From Phyllostachys edulis (Eukaryota > Streptophyta > Magnoliopsida > Poales > Poaceae): a DNA stretch of 64,000 nucleotides. Location: the NCBI GenBank assembly GCA_036346405.1, contig CM070566.1, positions 52,009,231-52,073,230 of the forward strand. Direction: 5' to 3'. A model generated the notes under the pieces. That model did not search any database. It was not told where the DNA came from and was given only the letters and a program-made list of their open reading frames with translations. The position numbers were made by a program, and so were the translations under genes. Shown here piece after piece: positions 34,161 to 47,082 of the stretch (within the stretch, counting starts at the first letter, position 1; the number at the start of each line of letters is the position of its first letter).

Positions 34161-35639
34161 ATTTCTTTTTCTTTTTGATTTCTACAGAAAGTGGGTATGG
34201 AGAACCGTTAGGACGACGAGGAAGTCGAACTGATGGTCGTCGATGCTACCCTAGAGCAGCTTGTTTCTCCCTCGGCCAAGAGGCGTAAGCTTGCACAAGA
34301 TGCCAATGGGAGAGGTGCGAGTTCAAGTTTATTTCGATGCACCTTCTATGACTTTTGATCCGGTCAAGCCTTTTGCCAAATTTTTCGCGAACCTGGCCGC
34401 TGCAGAGAAAACAAAGGTGGTAGGGGTAGCTAAAGTATCTGAACATGAAGCCCCTAAGGCCAAGGTACCTCTCTACCCTGACAGTAGAAATTTTATAGTT
34501 CTTGTCTCTTGTGGCTTTATCAAGTAATTTAGAAAGGAAAGAGTGGAAGAGACTTATTGCTTTTTGTGAAGGAAACCGTTGCACCAGCAGTACCCGTCGT
34601 CGAGGGTAGTGATGCCCTTAAGGTGGCCGAGACCAGTCTTGGCCATCCAAGGAGTCAAGGGGATCTAGGAGCGAGGGCGCTCGATCAAGATCCACGACCA
34701 AACGTGGTCATGGTCGTTCCTCAACTTGATTCTCGACCAGACATGGTTGAGAAAAAGTCGAAGAAACTCCCCTTGGGGAGGATCATTCCTAAATTTAAGG
34801 TCAAGTCTGGCACTAGGAGGTATGTAAAAAAGACAAAAGCATAAGGACAAGTTTACCTTTTGTTTTCTACTACCTGATAGTGCTTTCCTTTTCATGGTCT
34901 CAGCCCGGCTTCTCTCGTCATCAAAGATATTCCTATCAGGGAACTCACCGTAGTTTCTTCGACAAGTGAAGGAACAGTGGTGGCGGTGGTCGAAGGGTCG
35001 TCCACCGCTCGAAAGGATCGAAGATGTCGTTCGAAGGCCATGATCGCCGGAGCGATCATAGCGTCAGGAACGGCTACGCCCATAGGAGTGCTCATAGAAA
35101 CTACAGTGAGTTCCCTGATAAGAATGTCTAATGCCGCGGAGGCATCAGAGCGTCATGCCAGGAAGGAGATTGCCTCGGACGTTCTTCCAGGTTCTCAAGG
35201 CGGAACTGGCATTACCGAATCAAAGGATGAAGAATATGCTAACTTCTGCTTTGATTTCTTCGGGCCATCCCCCATCATCGGATCTTCCGCCCTCGTATCT
35301 CGTACTCGTGTTCCTCACCCCAAAAACATTCCTGGAGACAAGGATGTTTTTGATGATGCGCGTCTCGAAAAGGTGTGGTGGGACCGAGTCCGAGAGATCG
35401 ATGAACTGAGGAACCCCTCGTTTGTAGTGTCTTCGTTTGCGCGGAAGGCAATGGATGTAGGTACCTTTTGATCGATATTTGCACCCATGTTATTTCTTGC
35501 TTCTAACTGTTTCTCTTTTTTGTAGAGAGCATTGGAGCAAATTGTCACCTTAAGTTTGAATACAACAGACAACTTGTCCAGTTGCAACAGAAAAAGCGTA
35601 ACTCGAAAACAGTAAAGAGGTGGTAAGTCACTGTTACTC

Positions 35640-35795
35640 GTAGTCATTTTGGTTTGACTACTTATACAATGCTTATGGGACTTATCGTGGAAAAACTCAC
35701 GACTAGATGTTGGTCGTAGAAAAACTTACGACCAGTAGTTTGTCGTAGAAGAACTTACAACTAGGTCAATGGTCGTAGAAGAACTTACAACCACC
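35640..35795. repeat. Palindromic repeats in a second intron of the antisense gene
   Basis: Four copies of the unit GGTCGTAGAAAAACTTACGACC or close variants lie in the intron before the exon at about 35828. Confidence 0.8.
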
Positions 35796-36935
35796 TAGTT
35801 AGTGCTCATGTTCATTCTTAACCTTTATAGGTTAAAAAGTGATAAAAAGACCCTGGCAGACTCGCTCGACTATGAAAAAGCCGAGACGAAAAAGCTGAGG
35901 GAAGAAAAAGAAGACCTCTCAAAGAAACTTCAGGAGATTAGCTTTGCAACTCAAAACTTGCAGGAAGTGATGAACAGTAAGCGCCGAACTTAAGACTGCT
36001 TATGTCGTTGATCTTTACCTTATTAATTCTTGCTTCTTTTTAGAAAAAGAAGACGAAATGGAAAGGCTCCAAATCGAAGTCAAAGATCAAATTTTGGTTG
36101 TTTAAGAGATTTGTCGCACTATCAGAGATAAAGATCAAGAGATTGAGAGGTTAAGATCTCGGCGAGCAAGTAAGCAATTCTTTACCTGCAGTCCTTTATG
36201 ACTTCTTTTTCTTTTCTAATTCTCATTTATTTTCAGAAATTGAGCGTGAACTGGGAAGGCTCGAAACTAGGGATCAAGAAAAACCATGATCCTTAACGAG
36301 ACTGTCTGCATTGCTAAGGAAAACGCAAAGCATATTAAAGTATGGGAGGAGCGGTATAACAAGACCATTGCTTCCCATAATGATGAAATCGAGAAGTTAA
36401 ATTCACGACTGGCAGGCAAGGACTTCTTTACCTGTGATCAAGTTTTTCCTTTTTTAGGAGTTATTTTTACTTGACCAGTCTTGCCCTTTTTTCAGAGCAA
36501 GTAGCCGAAAATAAACAACTCCGCGAGGCTTCGACTCGTAACCAAGAGGATATGAAGTCGTTGAAGATTAATCTTCAAGACAACATCTCACTCTTGAACA
36601 ATATACTTCGTGAGCTATGTGGTAAGGGAAAAACTCCTCAAGAAGACACGATAGCTGCTCACATAAGTACTATTTGAGAACAAGTCGGGACTTTGCAAGA
36701 ACTGGTGAGTACTCTGAAGGCCAACCAAGTTGACTCAATAAAGGAGGCGGTCGAAGGTGCGATAAGTTATGTTTTGGCAAAACTTAAAGCTCGTGACCCC
36801 AGCCTTAATGTGCAACCAATCGAAGACGACTTCGACTGCCCTGAGGTCGAAGTAAGTCGTTTGATTGAAGAAATGCAGCCAGTCGGCAGGAAGGTCTCGG
36901 AAGAGATGCAACTAGGATCTCCTTCTTCAGAGTAG

Positions 36936-37949
36936 CTTGTAATGAAAACCTGTGAGAACAAGTTTTTGTTGATGTAATATATATAATCCATCCTATTTCC
37001 TGCAAATCATCTTATCGAGTAGTTAGTAACTCAAAAGATAATTGACGAAAAATAGACTAAGAAATGAAGTCAAGTTAATAACTTTATCCTAGCCCCCGAC
37101 TATTTGCTTGGTTTATTTAGATAAACCGAGTAAATAGTGTTCAATGGGTTTTATGAAAAAAGAGAGGTTTAACTAACTTACAGCGTTTCGATCACGATTA
37201 TCATGCACTGGTCGAAAGAGTAGGAACGAGTCGACACTAGGAAGTACCTTCTAGTGGGCAAGACCACATGCAGAGAGGAGAGGCTTCGACTAGGTGATGT
37301 TACCATCTCCGACTAGATTAGTCAAATCAAGAACGGTCAACTCGAGTTAGATAAATGTCTGGAGTTCCTTAAAAAATTTGTTCAACTTATTTCAACGCAC
37401 TTAGTAGGTTCGCTCTGGTAGCAAGAGTTAGAAACAAGACGATATTAAGAAGTTCCTTCTAGTGGGTAGGACCATGTGCAGAGAGGAAAGCCTTCGACTA
37501 GGTGTTGCAACTTTCTCCGACCAGTTAAAACAAACCAAGTTTGTCAAAAGTAGTCGAGTTGATTTGGAAAGTATACTCGGCTTAATTTATTTTTCAAAAA
37601 GATGTATGAAGAAATAAACTAAGGTACTAAGAGTTGGTTTGACATTATTTCAGCCATGTTTTGGACCCATGCTCTTTGTGTTGGAAGAAAATGGAGGAAC
37701 GAGTCGACTCTAGGAAGTTCCTTCTAGTGGGGCGGACCACATGCGAGAGGAGAGGCTTCGACTAGGTGATTTTACTATCCTTTCACCAAAGGTAAAGATG
37801 AATTAGCTATTGGTCGAGAATGTCTTACTTACCGTTGTATTGTCGTAAAAGACCATGACGACTAAGAATTGGTCGAGGCGGACCTTCACTGTGGTATGGT
37901 TGAAAGAATTGTCAAAGCGCTACTCAAGTAAGACAATAAAGATAGAAAG
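36936..37949. other. Spacer between the antisense gene and pol
   Basis: About 1 kb of non-coding sequence with a repeated segment of about 230 bp: GACTAGGAAGTxCCTTCTAGTGGG-like text occurs around 37235, 37455 and 37710, each followed by AGAGGAGAGGCTTCGACTAG-like sequence. No protein is recognised. Confidence 0.6.
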
Positions 37950-40900
37950 AACCCCGATGCTTTATTGAATGGTTGGTCGCTTACACGAGAATTTGTGTAG
38001 CTGGTCGATATTCCAAGAATTTGAGAGAATTCAGCCGTCTTCCATTGCTAGTCGTACCGACCCTAGTCGCATAACTTCGACCACTGTGTAAGGACCTTCC
38101 CACTTGGGGGAAAGTTTGTTCCGATTAGATGGGATTGAATTTTCTCAATACTAAGTCACCTACAAGAAGGTCATGAGGTTGACCTTACGATCGTAGTATT
38201 TTATGCAGGCTTGCTAGTAGACCGAACGGATTATGGCTCGATTCTCTTTTCTTCGAAAGGTGTTAATGTCATCCGCCGGTTGTTCTTGGCCGAGTCATTG
38301 AAACTCTCAACCCTTGTAGACCTGATCTTTAGTTCTAGCGAAGCATGGCTTCGCACCAAAAACTAGGAAAAAGGTAGTTTACTTTGTTGTTCGACTAGCG
38401 GTCGTGCAAACTGCCCATAATACTGAGGGTAATTCTTATACCCAAGCCCCCGAGCGCTTGACAAGCTGGTCCAAGACTCGAGTTTTAATTCCCTACATTG
38501 TTTGGTCATTCGCTCATTCGACTACCCCATTGCTTTGGGGATGGGCGACATAGGCGTAACAGAGCTTGGTACCCAACTCGTCGTAAAATTTCTGAAATTT
38601 TGCGCTCGAAAATTGTTTACCATTATCTGTGATTATTCGACTTGGGACACCAAACCGAGTAATCACGCTTCTCATCATGAACCATTTTGTGGCTTCCGTT
38701 GTTATCCCAGTCACAGGTTCGGCTTCGATCCATTTTGTGAACGTATCAATAGCCACAAAAAGGAACTTAAAGCCTTCTGGAGCCCTTGGGAATGGTCCTA
38801 AGATATCGAGACCTCAGGTCGCAAAAGGCCAAGATAGAGGGATTGTTTGTAATGCCTGAGCTGGTTGGTGTATTTGCCTACTATGAAATTGGCATTGTAC
38901 ACATTTCTTAACCAATTCTTTGGCATCGTAGAGGGCTGTTGGCTAGTAAAATCCTTGTCGAAAGGCTTTTCCGACCAACGTTCTGTAGGAAGCATGAGTT
39001 CCACAGATGCCCCCGTATATGTCGTGAAGGAGGTTTAGTCCTTCTCTCTGTGGTATACATCGCATGAGTACCCCTTGAGTACCTCGTTTATAGAGGACTC
39101 CTTCGACCAAAGAATACATTTTGGCCTTTCGGGATAAACGATCTGCTTCGAGATCGTCATCGTGTACGGAACCCATCTGAAGATACTTGTAGATGGGATC
39201 CATCCAACTGTCCTCGTAATCTAGAGAGGTTGTCTCAATGGAAGGTGTCTCTGGTGTGTCCACCAGAGACGGCTTTTTGGAGTTGCTCCAAGAAAATCCC
39301 TTTTGGTACTTGTGATCGAAAAGCTATCCGAGCAAGCCGGTTGATGCGAGAAATTATCCTTTCGAGGGATAAATTGTACCTCAAAATTGAAAAAATGCTT
39401 TTCAAGCATTCGAACCTCCGATAAGTACCGAGACATGGTCGAATTAAAGCACCGGCACTTTTTTCCCACCTAATTCACGACTAGTTGAGAGTCTCCTCTC
39501 ACAAGTAGTCGCCGAATCGCGCTTCCTGCACTCATATCTTGCTAGTAAACCTTCAGATTCTCGCCACGCTATTAGTGGCCCGAAAGTTTAAGATGGCATA
39601 CTTTAAGGTCTCTCCGTTAGGAGATTCCAGACTTCGGCCCCGAGCCACTTAAAGTAAGTGACCCGTCAAAGTACATCGCCCACTTGTCGTGGGTATCAGA
39701 TTAGGATCCCTAATGTTCAGATTTGTCCATTCGCGACAAAGTCTCGCCAAGATCTAGGATTTAATAGTCGTTCGAGACACGAAATGGAGGTCGAACTCCC
39801 TAAGTTCTACTGACCATTTAGACATGCGTCCCGCTGCTTCCCTATTATGGAGGATTACTCCCAAGGGAAACTCAGACGGCATAATTATCTTGTGCGCTTG
39901 AAAATAATGCCACAGTTTCCTCGAAGACATGAGGAGGGCATAGAGAAGCTTTTGGACCTTAGGGTAACGCTCCTTAGGTCCGTGCAAAACCTCACTTACG
40001 TAGTACACTAGTCGTTGAACGTTTTCACGTTCTACGACTAATAGTATCAAGGCCATCGCTGGCGTGGCAGCTAGATAAATTAAGAGCGTCTCTTCTGGTT
40101 TCGGGGAAACTAGAACAGGAGCACTCGTAAGATATCTCTTGATATCCTCGAAGGCAGCATTTGCCTCTTCCGACCACTCGAAACCCTCAAGTTTCCTTAG
40201 AAGTTTGAAGAAAGGTAGTCCTTTTTCCCCCAGGCGTGCTATGAAACGATTTAACGACGCCATACACCCTGTGAGCTTTTGGACTTCTTTCTTCGTGGTT
40301 GGAGAGCGCATTTGAACAATGGCCTTTATCTTTTTGAGATTTGCTTCAATTCCTCGTACGGAGACCAGGAATCCAAGCAATTTTCCCGAAGAGACTCCAA
40401 ACACACACTTCTCAGGATTGGGTTTCAAGCGGTGTTTTCTGAGGTTGTCGAACGTCTCTGCAAGTCTGAAACATGATTAAGCCGTTTGATGCTTTTTACG
40501 ACTAGATCATCAACATAGGCTTCCAAATTTCGCCTAGTGAGGTGAAAAGTCGATTGCATCAAACGTTGAAAAGAAGCGCCAAAGATTTTTAGACCAAATG
40601 GCATTTTGACATAACAAAATATACCAAATGGGGTAATAAATGCGGTCTTTCTTCATCTTCTAGGCACATATTTATCTGGTGGTAAACGAATATGCATCTA
40701 AAAACTTAATGTTTCGCACCCAAAGAAAGAGAGTCAACCAACCGATCGACACGAGGTAAAGGGAAATCATCTTTGGACAAACTTTATTAAGATCAATGAA
40801 GTTCACGCACATTCGCCACTTGCCGTTAGACTTCCTAACCATTACAGGTTGGCCAACCACTCGGGTGGTCGACTTCTCTTATAAAGCCTACTTTAAGTAG

Positions 40901-41935
40901 CTTGTCTAATTTCGACCTTATAGCATCTCGTCGATCGGGGCAAATCTCTGTAATTTTTGTTTTACGGGTACTTTGTCAGGCCGTAAAGCTAGCCTGTGCT
41001 CGATCACTTCCCTAGGGACTCCGGGCATATCGGATGCTTGCCACGTGAAGACATCTGCGTTTGCTCGGAGGAAAGTGATGAGGGTATCTTCCTACTTGGG
41101 GTCGAAAGTATCCCCGATGCAAACAGTCTTCGAAGGTTCCTCCTGATCCAGGGGAACCTCTTTGATTTGGTTGTTCGGCTTGGGAGCAACTTTAGGCTTC
41201 GAGTTCTTAGTCGAAGGCTGCCCTTTTTCTTCCCGAGCTGGTATTTGACCTACCATCTCGAGGGATCGACGGTCACACGTATGCGCCATCTTCATATCAC
41301 AATGAATTGTGATTACTCCTTTGGGACTTGACATGTTAAGACATTGATACCCATAATGAATTGTCATTAAGAATTTTGCCAAAGCTGGTCGTCCAAGTAT
41401 GGCGTTATATGCCGTATCGAAATCGACCACATCAAAGAAGATCTTCTTTGTCCTAAAATTACTTGGTGAACCAAATGTTAAAGGAAGAGAGACTTGACCA
41501 AAGGGCTTGGCCGAAGACCCTGGTACAATACCATGAAATGAATATCTTACCAGTCTTACCTTAGTCCTGGGTACTTGCATTTCATCCAGGGTATTCATAA
41601 ACAGAATGTTTAACGAGCTACCACCATCAATCAACACTCGATTCACTCGACAGTTATTGATGGTGGGTTCGACCACGATCGGAAAACGACTAGGTCGGGT
41701 CGAAGGGATCGGGCAGTCACCCTTCTCGAAAGAGATGGTGACTTCCGACCACTTCGGTACTTTATTGACAAGAGGGGAGTCAATGGAGTTTACCTCGCGT
41801 TCGACCGCCTTAAGCTATCGTCTTGACTCGTACGCCGATGACCCCCCAAAGATGTGCTCGATAGTGTGCTCGGGATCTTGGAATGGCATGTCCTCGTTGT
41901 CATCCGACTGTGTACGACCACTAGCTTGCCCCACC
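37950..41935 (-). pseudogene. Gypsy pol: protease, RT, RNase H, integrase (degenerate)
   Basis: Read on the minus strand from 41935: an aspartic protease region with VLIDGGSSLNILF (DGGS active-site variant) at about 41620 and FDTAYNAILGRPALAKF near 41420; reverse transcriptase with NGKWRMCVNFIDLNKVCPK near 40820, AYVDDLVVKSI near 40510 (catalytic YVDD) and KCVFGVSSGKLLGFLVS near 40400; an RNase H-like region near 40200-39500; integrase zinc-binding region (LHDIYGGICGTHASYRTLVG, about 39030); and the integrase core with Asp in AIDTFTKWIE (about 38750), Asp in ITDNGKQF and Glu in NGVVE (about 38516). Sequence below 38500 fits the integrase C-terminal part. Stops and frameshifts are frequent. 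Order RT before integrase proves Ty3/gypsy. Confidence 0.92.
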
Positions 41936-41939
41936 CACT

Positions 41940-42130
41940 ACAACAAGACCAATCTATTCCAACACACACCAGCAACACATATAACATATGTTGCAGGAAA
42001 ACTCAACCGCAACACATATTTTCATGTTTCTACGACCCAAGTGTAGAAAGCTCCAAACATACTCAACACTAGTATGTTACAACACTTTGTAGTGTACGTT
42101 ACAACACTTAATAGATATGTTGCTAGGTAT
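41940..42130. repeat. CACTA-2 left subterminal repeats
   Basis: Copies of CAACACATATAACATATGTT, GCAACACATATTTT and TGTTACAACAC occur in both orientations. Comparable repeats lie at the right end (46840-47080). They probably bind the element's own accessory protein. Confidence 0.75.
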
Positions 42131-42879
42131 ACCTACAAATTTTATGACCCATTTACCACCTAATGTTATATTACTAATAAAAATATATTGGTAATTACAA
42201 TAGTATGAAAGATGGGCTAAGATACTTGGTTGTATTAATTCTACTAATCTGCTTATTTGTTTTTTTATTAGAAAGGAACATCATGCTATCAGAGTGCGAT
42301 TGTCGATTATCTCACCATGGCAGTTACAACCAATGTAGAGTGACTATAAGTTATTACTTTTGTAGATCTATTATTTTTATAATATTACGGGTAGACTATT
42401 TCAAGATAAATGACATCTCACAAACAAGAGTTCAATATTGAAGAAACATATTGTTTGGCTTATATATCGCTCCATTTTTTTATTTTGTGATTTTCAATTT
42501 ACTTTATTATTAATAATAATAAACCATCATTTTTAAATTATGAAATTAATTAAACGCACAAAAATCATGTTCCAGATTTACTTTTTATTATTAATGAAAA
42601 CCACCGCTCTTTAAAAATGTGAAACCATTGGAAGGACACAAAATTTATTGAACGACACAAAATTTATTTTGTTGGAACAATACTCGAACCGAGACCTATA
42701 CGTTAGCATTCAACCCCACAACCAATCGAACAACTTTCGCCTGCTTCCGTTCTATACCAAGGGTATCAAGATCCTACCGGGTTATTGGCGGCTTTTATGC
42801 GCAGCCGAGGTGGCCACGTCATCCAAATTTTTCATGTGCGTTGATTCTGCGTCGGCTTGCTTAGCGTCCCTCCGATTTC

Positions 42880-44890
42880 TTTTTAGTTTAGCAGGCTCGC
42901 TGCTCCTTCACGACTTGGCGTCGTCGCTGCCGCTTCTCCATCCGATCCCTCAACCTTTCTCACTTGCCGCCCTCCCCTTCCTCCGCGCCATGCCCTCTTC
43001 CCTCTCCGGTGCCTCCTCCCTCTTCACAGCCTCCCCGTCTCCACCGCGCCGAGGACTCGCTCCCACCCCACCCCACCCCTCTCCTCCCTGCCCGGCTCGG
43101 CTGTTCAGGCGCCTCTGGGCGCCTCCTCGGCCTTCTCCGCCCTCTCGGACGCCTCCTCGCCACCCCGCCCTGAGCCTCCTCCTCTTCGCCCGCGCCATGC
43201 CCTCCTCTCCTCCCGGCGCCCTCCTCCTCGGCGCCTCCTCCCTCTTCCTGGCCTCCCCCATCTCCACCGCCAGGACCCATGCCCCCACCCCACCCCACCC
43301 CTCCTCCTCTTGCCCGGCTCGGTCGTCCGTTCGCCCCCTAGCGCTCCTCCCCTTCGCCCGCCACCACCGCAGCCTATGCCATGCTATCCATGGCCGCCAG
43401 GCAGATCTGGGTGCTCGCCCCGAGGATGGCCGCGGACGGGCGGGCGGTGGAGCTACACAAGTGTGCCGGTTGGGCATGGTACTGTTGGGGGAGGTGGTGA
43501 AGGAGATGCTGCCTCCACTTGTGAGTACTTCCCGCTTTTATTAAAACTTTGATTCTATTCGGTGATCGTGTGTTATAACCTGAAAAAAAAAAGAAGCACA
43601 AGCTTTGCGAACTACAACTAGACAGCGTTTGATTTACATTTACAATGATAAAGTCAATGGGGATATAATCTAGGTCTAATCTACAAAGGAGTATCGTTGC
43701 CTTGTTATGTGGGGCATTATATTAGAGCGTTCAGTTAGGATGTTCAAGATGAAGTAACTGTGGCAGAGTAAATGATGAAATAGGGAATGCATTTAATCAA
43801 TTCACAATGTTTTTAAATTGCAAACAAGGAAGATTTGGTGATTTCCATTAAATTAACGGTGCAGTACTCTTGCCCCAACACTCTAATTATTGTGTTCGTT
43901 GAGTTAGTTCATGATCTCTTTATGCATATCCAACAGCGAAGGGGTAAAACAGAGTTCAGGGAGCTATTGCTCTTTTTTTTGGGCATTTAATTATGAGGAT
44001 CCTAACTCACAAGGTGGCGTACAGTTGATAAAATTAGCGAAAACATTTCAATCCATCCTCTTTCCAAGGACAAATTTTTTGTACTTGATTCACCGAGTGC
44101 TATGTGTCTTGATGCGCCAAATACGAAATGGTCTCGGAAGTTGCCAAAGAAGCAATATTGTGAAAATATATGTACCTACTGTTTGGACTATGCCATGAAA
44201 GTGCAATTGTTTGTTGTCTTTCCAAGTAGCTCTACAAGTGAGTTTTTGTCCTGGATTTGTCGTTTTTGCATCATGGTGGTTTACTTCATTAATAAATGTG
44301 TTCAGAGTGTTTGTGCAGAGAGACAAATCTTTTGGCTTTCAGATGGTGGACATTCTGTACATATAATGTCAGCATTTGATGTTGAATCCCCTAACAGCAA
44401 AAATGGAGATGGTGATGGAGAAAGAGAGTTGCCCTTAAGCTCTCAGGTTTGTAGCATTGAGCCATTTACCTATTTCTTTTGTCCTATATGCTCCAATTGT
44501 TAATTCTTGTGATTCTTAACTTAATCACATCTTCAGAAAATGTGTAGATATCAACAATTTCTTATACTGGATTTATTGCCTATTGAAATATGGAAATTAT
44601 ATTATGAGTTGCTCATCATCATAGGTCATTCCAGACCTTTGAATACTAAGTTACTTTCCAAAAGACAGCAGCGTTGCCTATTTATGACCTCTCCCTCCTC
44701 TGGTGCCGACGGCGTGGCAATGGAGAACAGTATGTGTTCATCAAGGGGCGCCAGGGAGGAGGAGGGAAGGTCGGCAGCGGTTCGGTGATGGCCCACAATG
44801 ACGAGGCGATGGCCAAGGTGAGGAGCCTCATGCAATCTGGACGACACTCGAGGACCTCGAGGACCACCTCGAGTTCCTCCATGTGAGATT
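42880..44890 (+). other. GC-rich and exon-like pieces inside CACTA-2
   Basis: A GC-rich, pyrimidine-biased stretch (42880-43520) is followed by AT-rich DNA with short exon-like open segments: near 44100-44240 (CLDAPNTKWSRKLPKKQYC), 44310-44445 (VCAERQIFWLSDGGHS) ending at a GTTTGT site, and 44700-44885 containing LEDLEDHLEFLHV-type reading. I do not recognise these. They could be exons of a captured host gene or of the element's own second gene. Open frames over the GC-rich part in several frames are not called. Confidence 0.35.
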
Positions 44891-46173
44891 GCACACCCTC
44901 CTCCATTCCCTCTCTTCTGCTCTAGGGTTTTGATTTGATTGGTACTTGGTGGTAGGACGAGTTAATTCTGGTTAGGACCATGCGCGAGTTGATGTAATGA
45001 ATAGGGAATTGATCCTTGGGAGGTCGGGATGCGTTGTTCGTGTGATTGGTGAATCCCGGCTTCCATTGTGCCCTGCTTGTATTTCACATGCGTTTAATAT
45101 CTTATTTTCCTTGAAGAGGATTGGCCTATGTTGTGACCCACAAGACAATTCGCTTGATACTTTGCTTGGATCTGTATTGCATCACGTTTTTCACATGGTG
45201 AACTAAGGTGCTGCTCAATGTTTATGTGTTACACTATATATTAACAGGATTGTGAATGTTCTGTGATGGATCTTTGGGCCTTTGGTTGTTTAGTTTGTTA
45301 TTTTGTGCCTAGATGATTTTGACTCAAAGTGGTTGTTCTCATTCAAATTTACATTGGTGGTTGTTCACTTATCTATACTCGCCATTCGTTGCTACCACAT
45401 TTCTCTTTCACATGTTGTGTCTTGCCCGCTACAATACACCATTCTCTACACTGCTCCTTAAGATAGTTGTCATGTTATCTATCTCCCCCTTCTATAGCCG
45501 ACCCTTCGTTTTCTATACGGTCTATCTGGTTAATGTATCTTCGCCATTTTCAGTACTTGTGTTCATAGCTCTTGTCCTTATATTTCCGTCCTCTGATCTC
45601 TTACCTGTTTGCTTCTTCTTGTTTTTGCAGGTCTTATGACCGTTGCCTTCCTACTTCCTCCGCGTATCTATCCTTAGCAGTGTAAGTTGCTTTTACTTTT
45701 TCATTTTTTATACTGCTTTATGCCTACCTTGTCGATAGTTTTGTGATATGTTTTGCTGTGTTGTTAATGTTGTTTCATACATGTGCTATATATACCCTAG
45801 GTAGTTACATTTATACACCTGAACACTGGTCAAATATTTTTTACAGAGTATTTTCCCTTGTATTATTTTTGTGGTGCATTGTCGGTCATATCGTATGTTT
45901 CCTCCTATTGTTTTGTACCTTCGATATGTTATATTGTGTTACATTTTCTTTATTACTAATGTTATATCATATGTAGGTTACGAACATCCTAGATATCTTC
46001 GTTTACGTATTTGCTCATTTCTTTCTTTTTCCTAGCCTTGCTAATTCTTCTGATTATGCATCGGTGTATATGCATATATGTTCATTTTGAAACCCCGTAT
46101 TACTCTTCCCTGGTCCTTGCTGGTGTTGACTATTTAGAGCTTAGTTATTTGAAGATGTCGGTCCAGTGAGCAT
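44891..46173. other. CACTA-2 interior, T-rich
   Basis: T-rich sequence, probably intronic, with no recognised coding region. Confidence 0.4.
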
Positions 46174-46371
46174 GTGGCATATGCTACTTTCTTGAGTAGT
46201 GATCCAGATGCACAAGTTGGTGGTTTCAAACTTGGTAACCAATTTTAGAAGGTACGAGTTAATTATCCTATTAAAGAACATGAGGTGCTAGTAAGGCCAT
46301 GGGAGAACTACAAGACAATTGGTCAAACTAAAGGAAAAGCGATTGTCTGGCCTTCAATTTGTGTATGTTAA
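46174..46371 (+). pseudogene. CACTA second-gene domain remnant (DUF8039-like)
   Basis: A 66-codon segment with one internal stop reads VAYATFLSSDPDAQVGGFKL and then IKEHEVLVRPWENYKTIGQT with KGKAIVWP. The pattern of an (R/V)P-x-N-(Y/F)KTIGxT...WP ending is that of a domain in the TNP1/Ulp1-type ORFs of plant CACTA elements. It shows that the ancestor of CACTA-2 carried such a gene on the plus strand. The exact domain name is from memory and less certain. Confidence 0.5.
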
Positions 46372-46839
46372 TTTTAGCTAGATTCAATTTATGTCAGATT
46401 CACTTGTCCTACATCATATTTACATCCTTGTAATTTATTGTTATCCCTGCAGGTTGAAAAGATCAACAATTGAATTACTATATTTGGATGTTTATCTCTT
46501 TGATCGACGGATTAAGAATCAAGGAACTTCATGAAGAAAAGAAAGTAGTAGTTAGATTTTATATTTTAGGACTCAAAGTTTACTCTTGTTCAAAGCTATT
46601 GCGTTGACAACAAATCAGTTGTTTTTGTAATGTGGAATGATGTTAACAATACATATATTTATTTTCTTAATGCATTTTTGAACATTGATCATGTTGAGTT
46701 GTGTTATACATTACGTAATATGACATGCTTAATTAGCAAATAAATTTTTTGTAGCAATTATAATTTCTACGTACGTAGTACAAAAATGAATCATATTTAT
46801 CCTGTATACTAATTTGTGTTACAATATATCAATTATATG

Positions 46840-47080
46840 TTGCTAACATGTGTTAGCCATGTTTCAAAAACATGTGTTGTTACAAATAAAAAATTGTGTT
46901 GCAACTTTACAACACCTTTCCTTTTGTATAACAACACCTAATTTGTGTTGCGGTAGACCTACCTTATAGCAACACGACCAACAACATCACTTATCACATG
47001 TGTTGCTATCCATCCTAGCAACACATATTTGTAGATATAGCAACATATACGCGTGTTGCTATAACCTAGTCCTGTTGTAG
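46840..47080. repeat. CACTA-2 right subterminal repeats
   Basis: Repeated AACACATxTGTTGCTA and GTGTTGCTAT motifs in both orientations lead up to the end GTTGTAGTG at 47082. Confidence 0.75.
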
Positions 47081-47082
47081 TG

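Larger units (their letters stand above)
33020..36935 (+). pseudogene. Antisense accessory gene (putative gypsy type transposon domain)
   Basis: A multi-exon gene on the strand opposite gag-pol. It begins MAGAASQWAESEIDETKIKA at 33020. The stretch FCECGLRLPAHPFLTLVLRH, followed by FGVELVNLVPNSITMLSVFV and LCEAYLGI, matches PF04195 (putative gypsy type transposon). Later exons encode EDLSQEEIDARVKLICE (33826) and acidic linkers, then a long coiled coil (ADSLDYEKAETKKLREEKED near 35850, NDEIEKLNSRLAG near 36390, QLREASTRNQEDMKSLKI near 36520). The end is EEMQLGSPSSE with the stop at 36933-36935. Introns have GT-AG ends and two contain the palindromic repeats. In-frame stops and frameshifts are present. 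Role unknown; such antisense ORFs are established in Tat-type elements. Confidence 0.82.
41936..47082. mobile_element. CACTA-2, En/Spm-type transposon nested in the gypsy element
   Basis: The ends are CACTACAACAAGACCAA and, inverted at the right, CACTACAACAGGACTAGG. The 3 bp duplication ACC is present on both sides (41933-41935 and 47083-47085). Subterminal repeats are of the AACACATATGTTGC type, different from CACTA-1 and CACTA-3. Removing it rejoins gypsy gag (GPLPTLEEV) with the pre-protease sequence. It carries no TNP2; only a remnant of the second CACTA gene (46174-46371) and GC-rich or exon-like pieces of unknown origin are seen. Confidence 0.93.

Noticed and set aside
42648..43544. 298-codon plus-strand open frame in CACTA-2
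   Set aside because: Low-complexity Pro/Ser/Leu translation of a pyrimidine-rich GC tract with equally long frames on the other strand; listed only as unassigned sequence.
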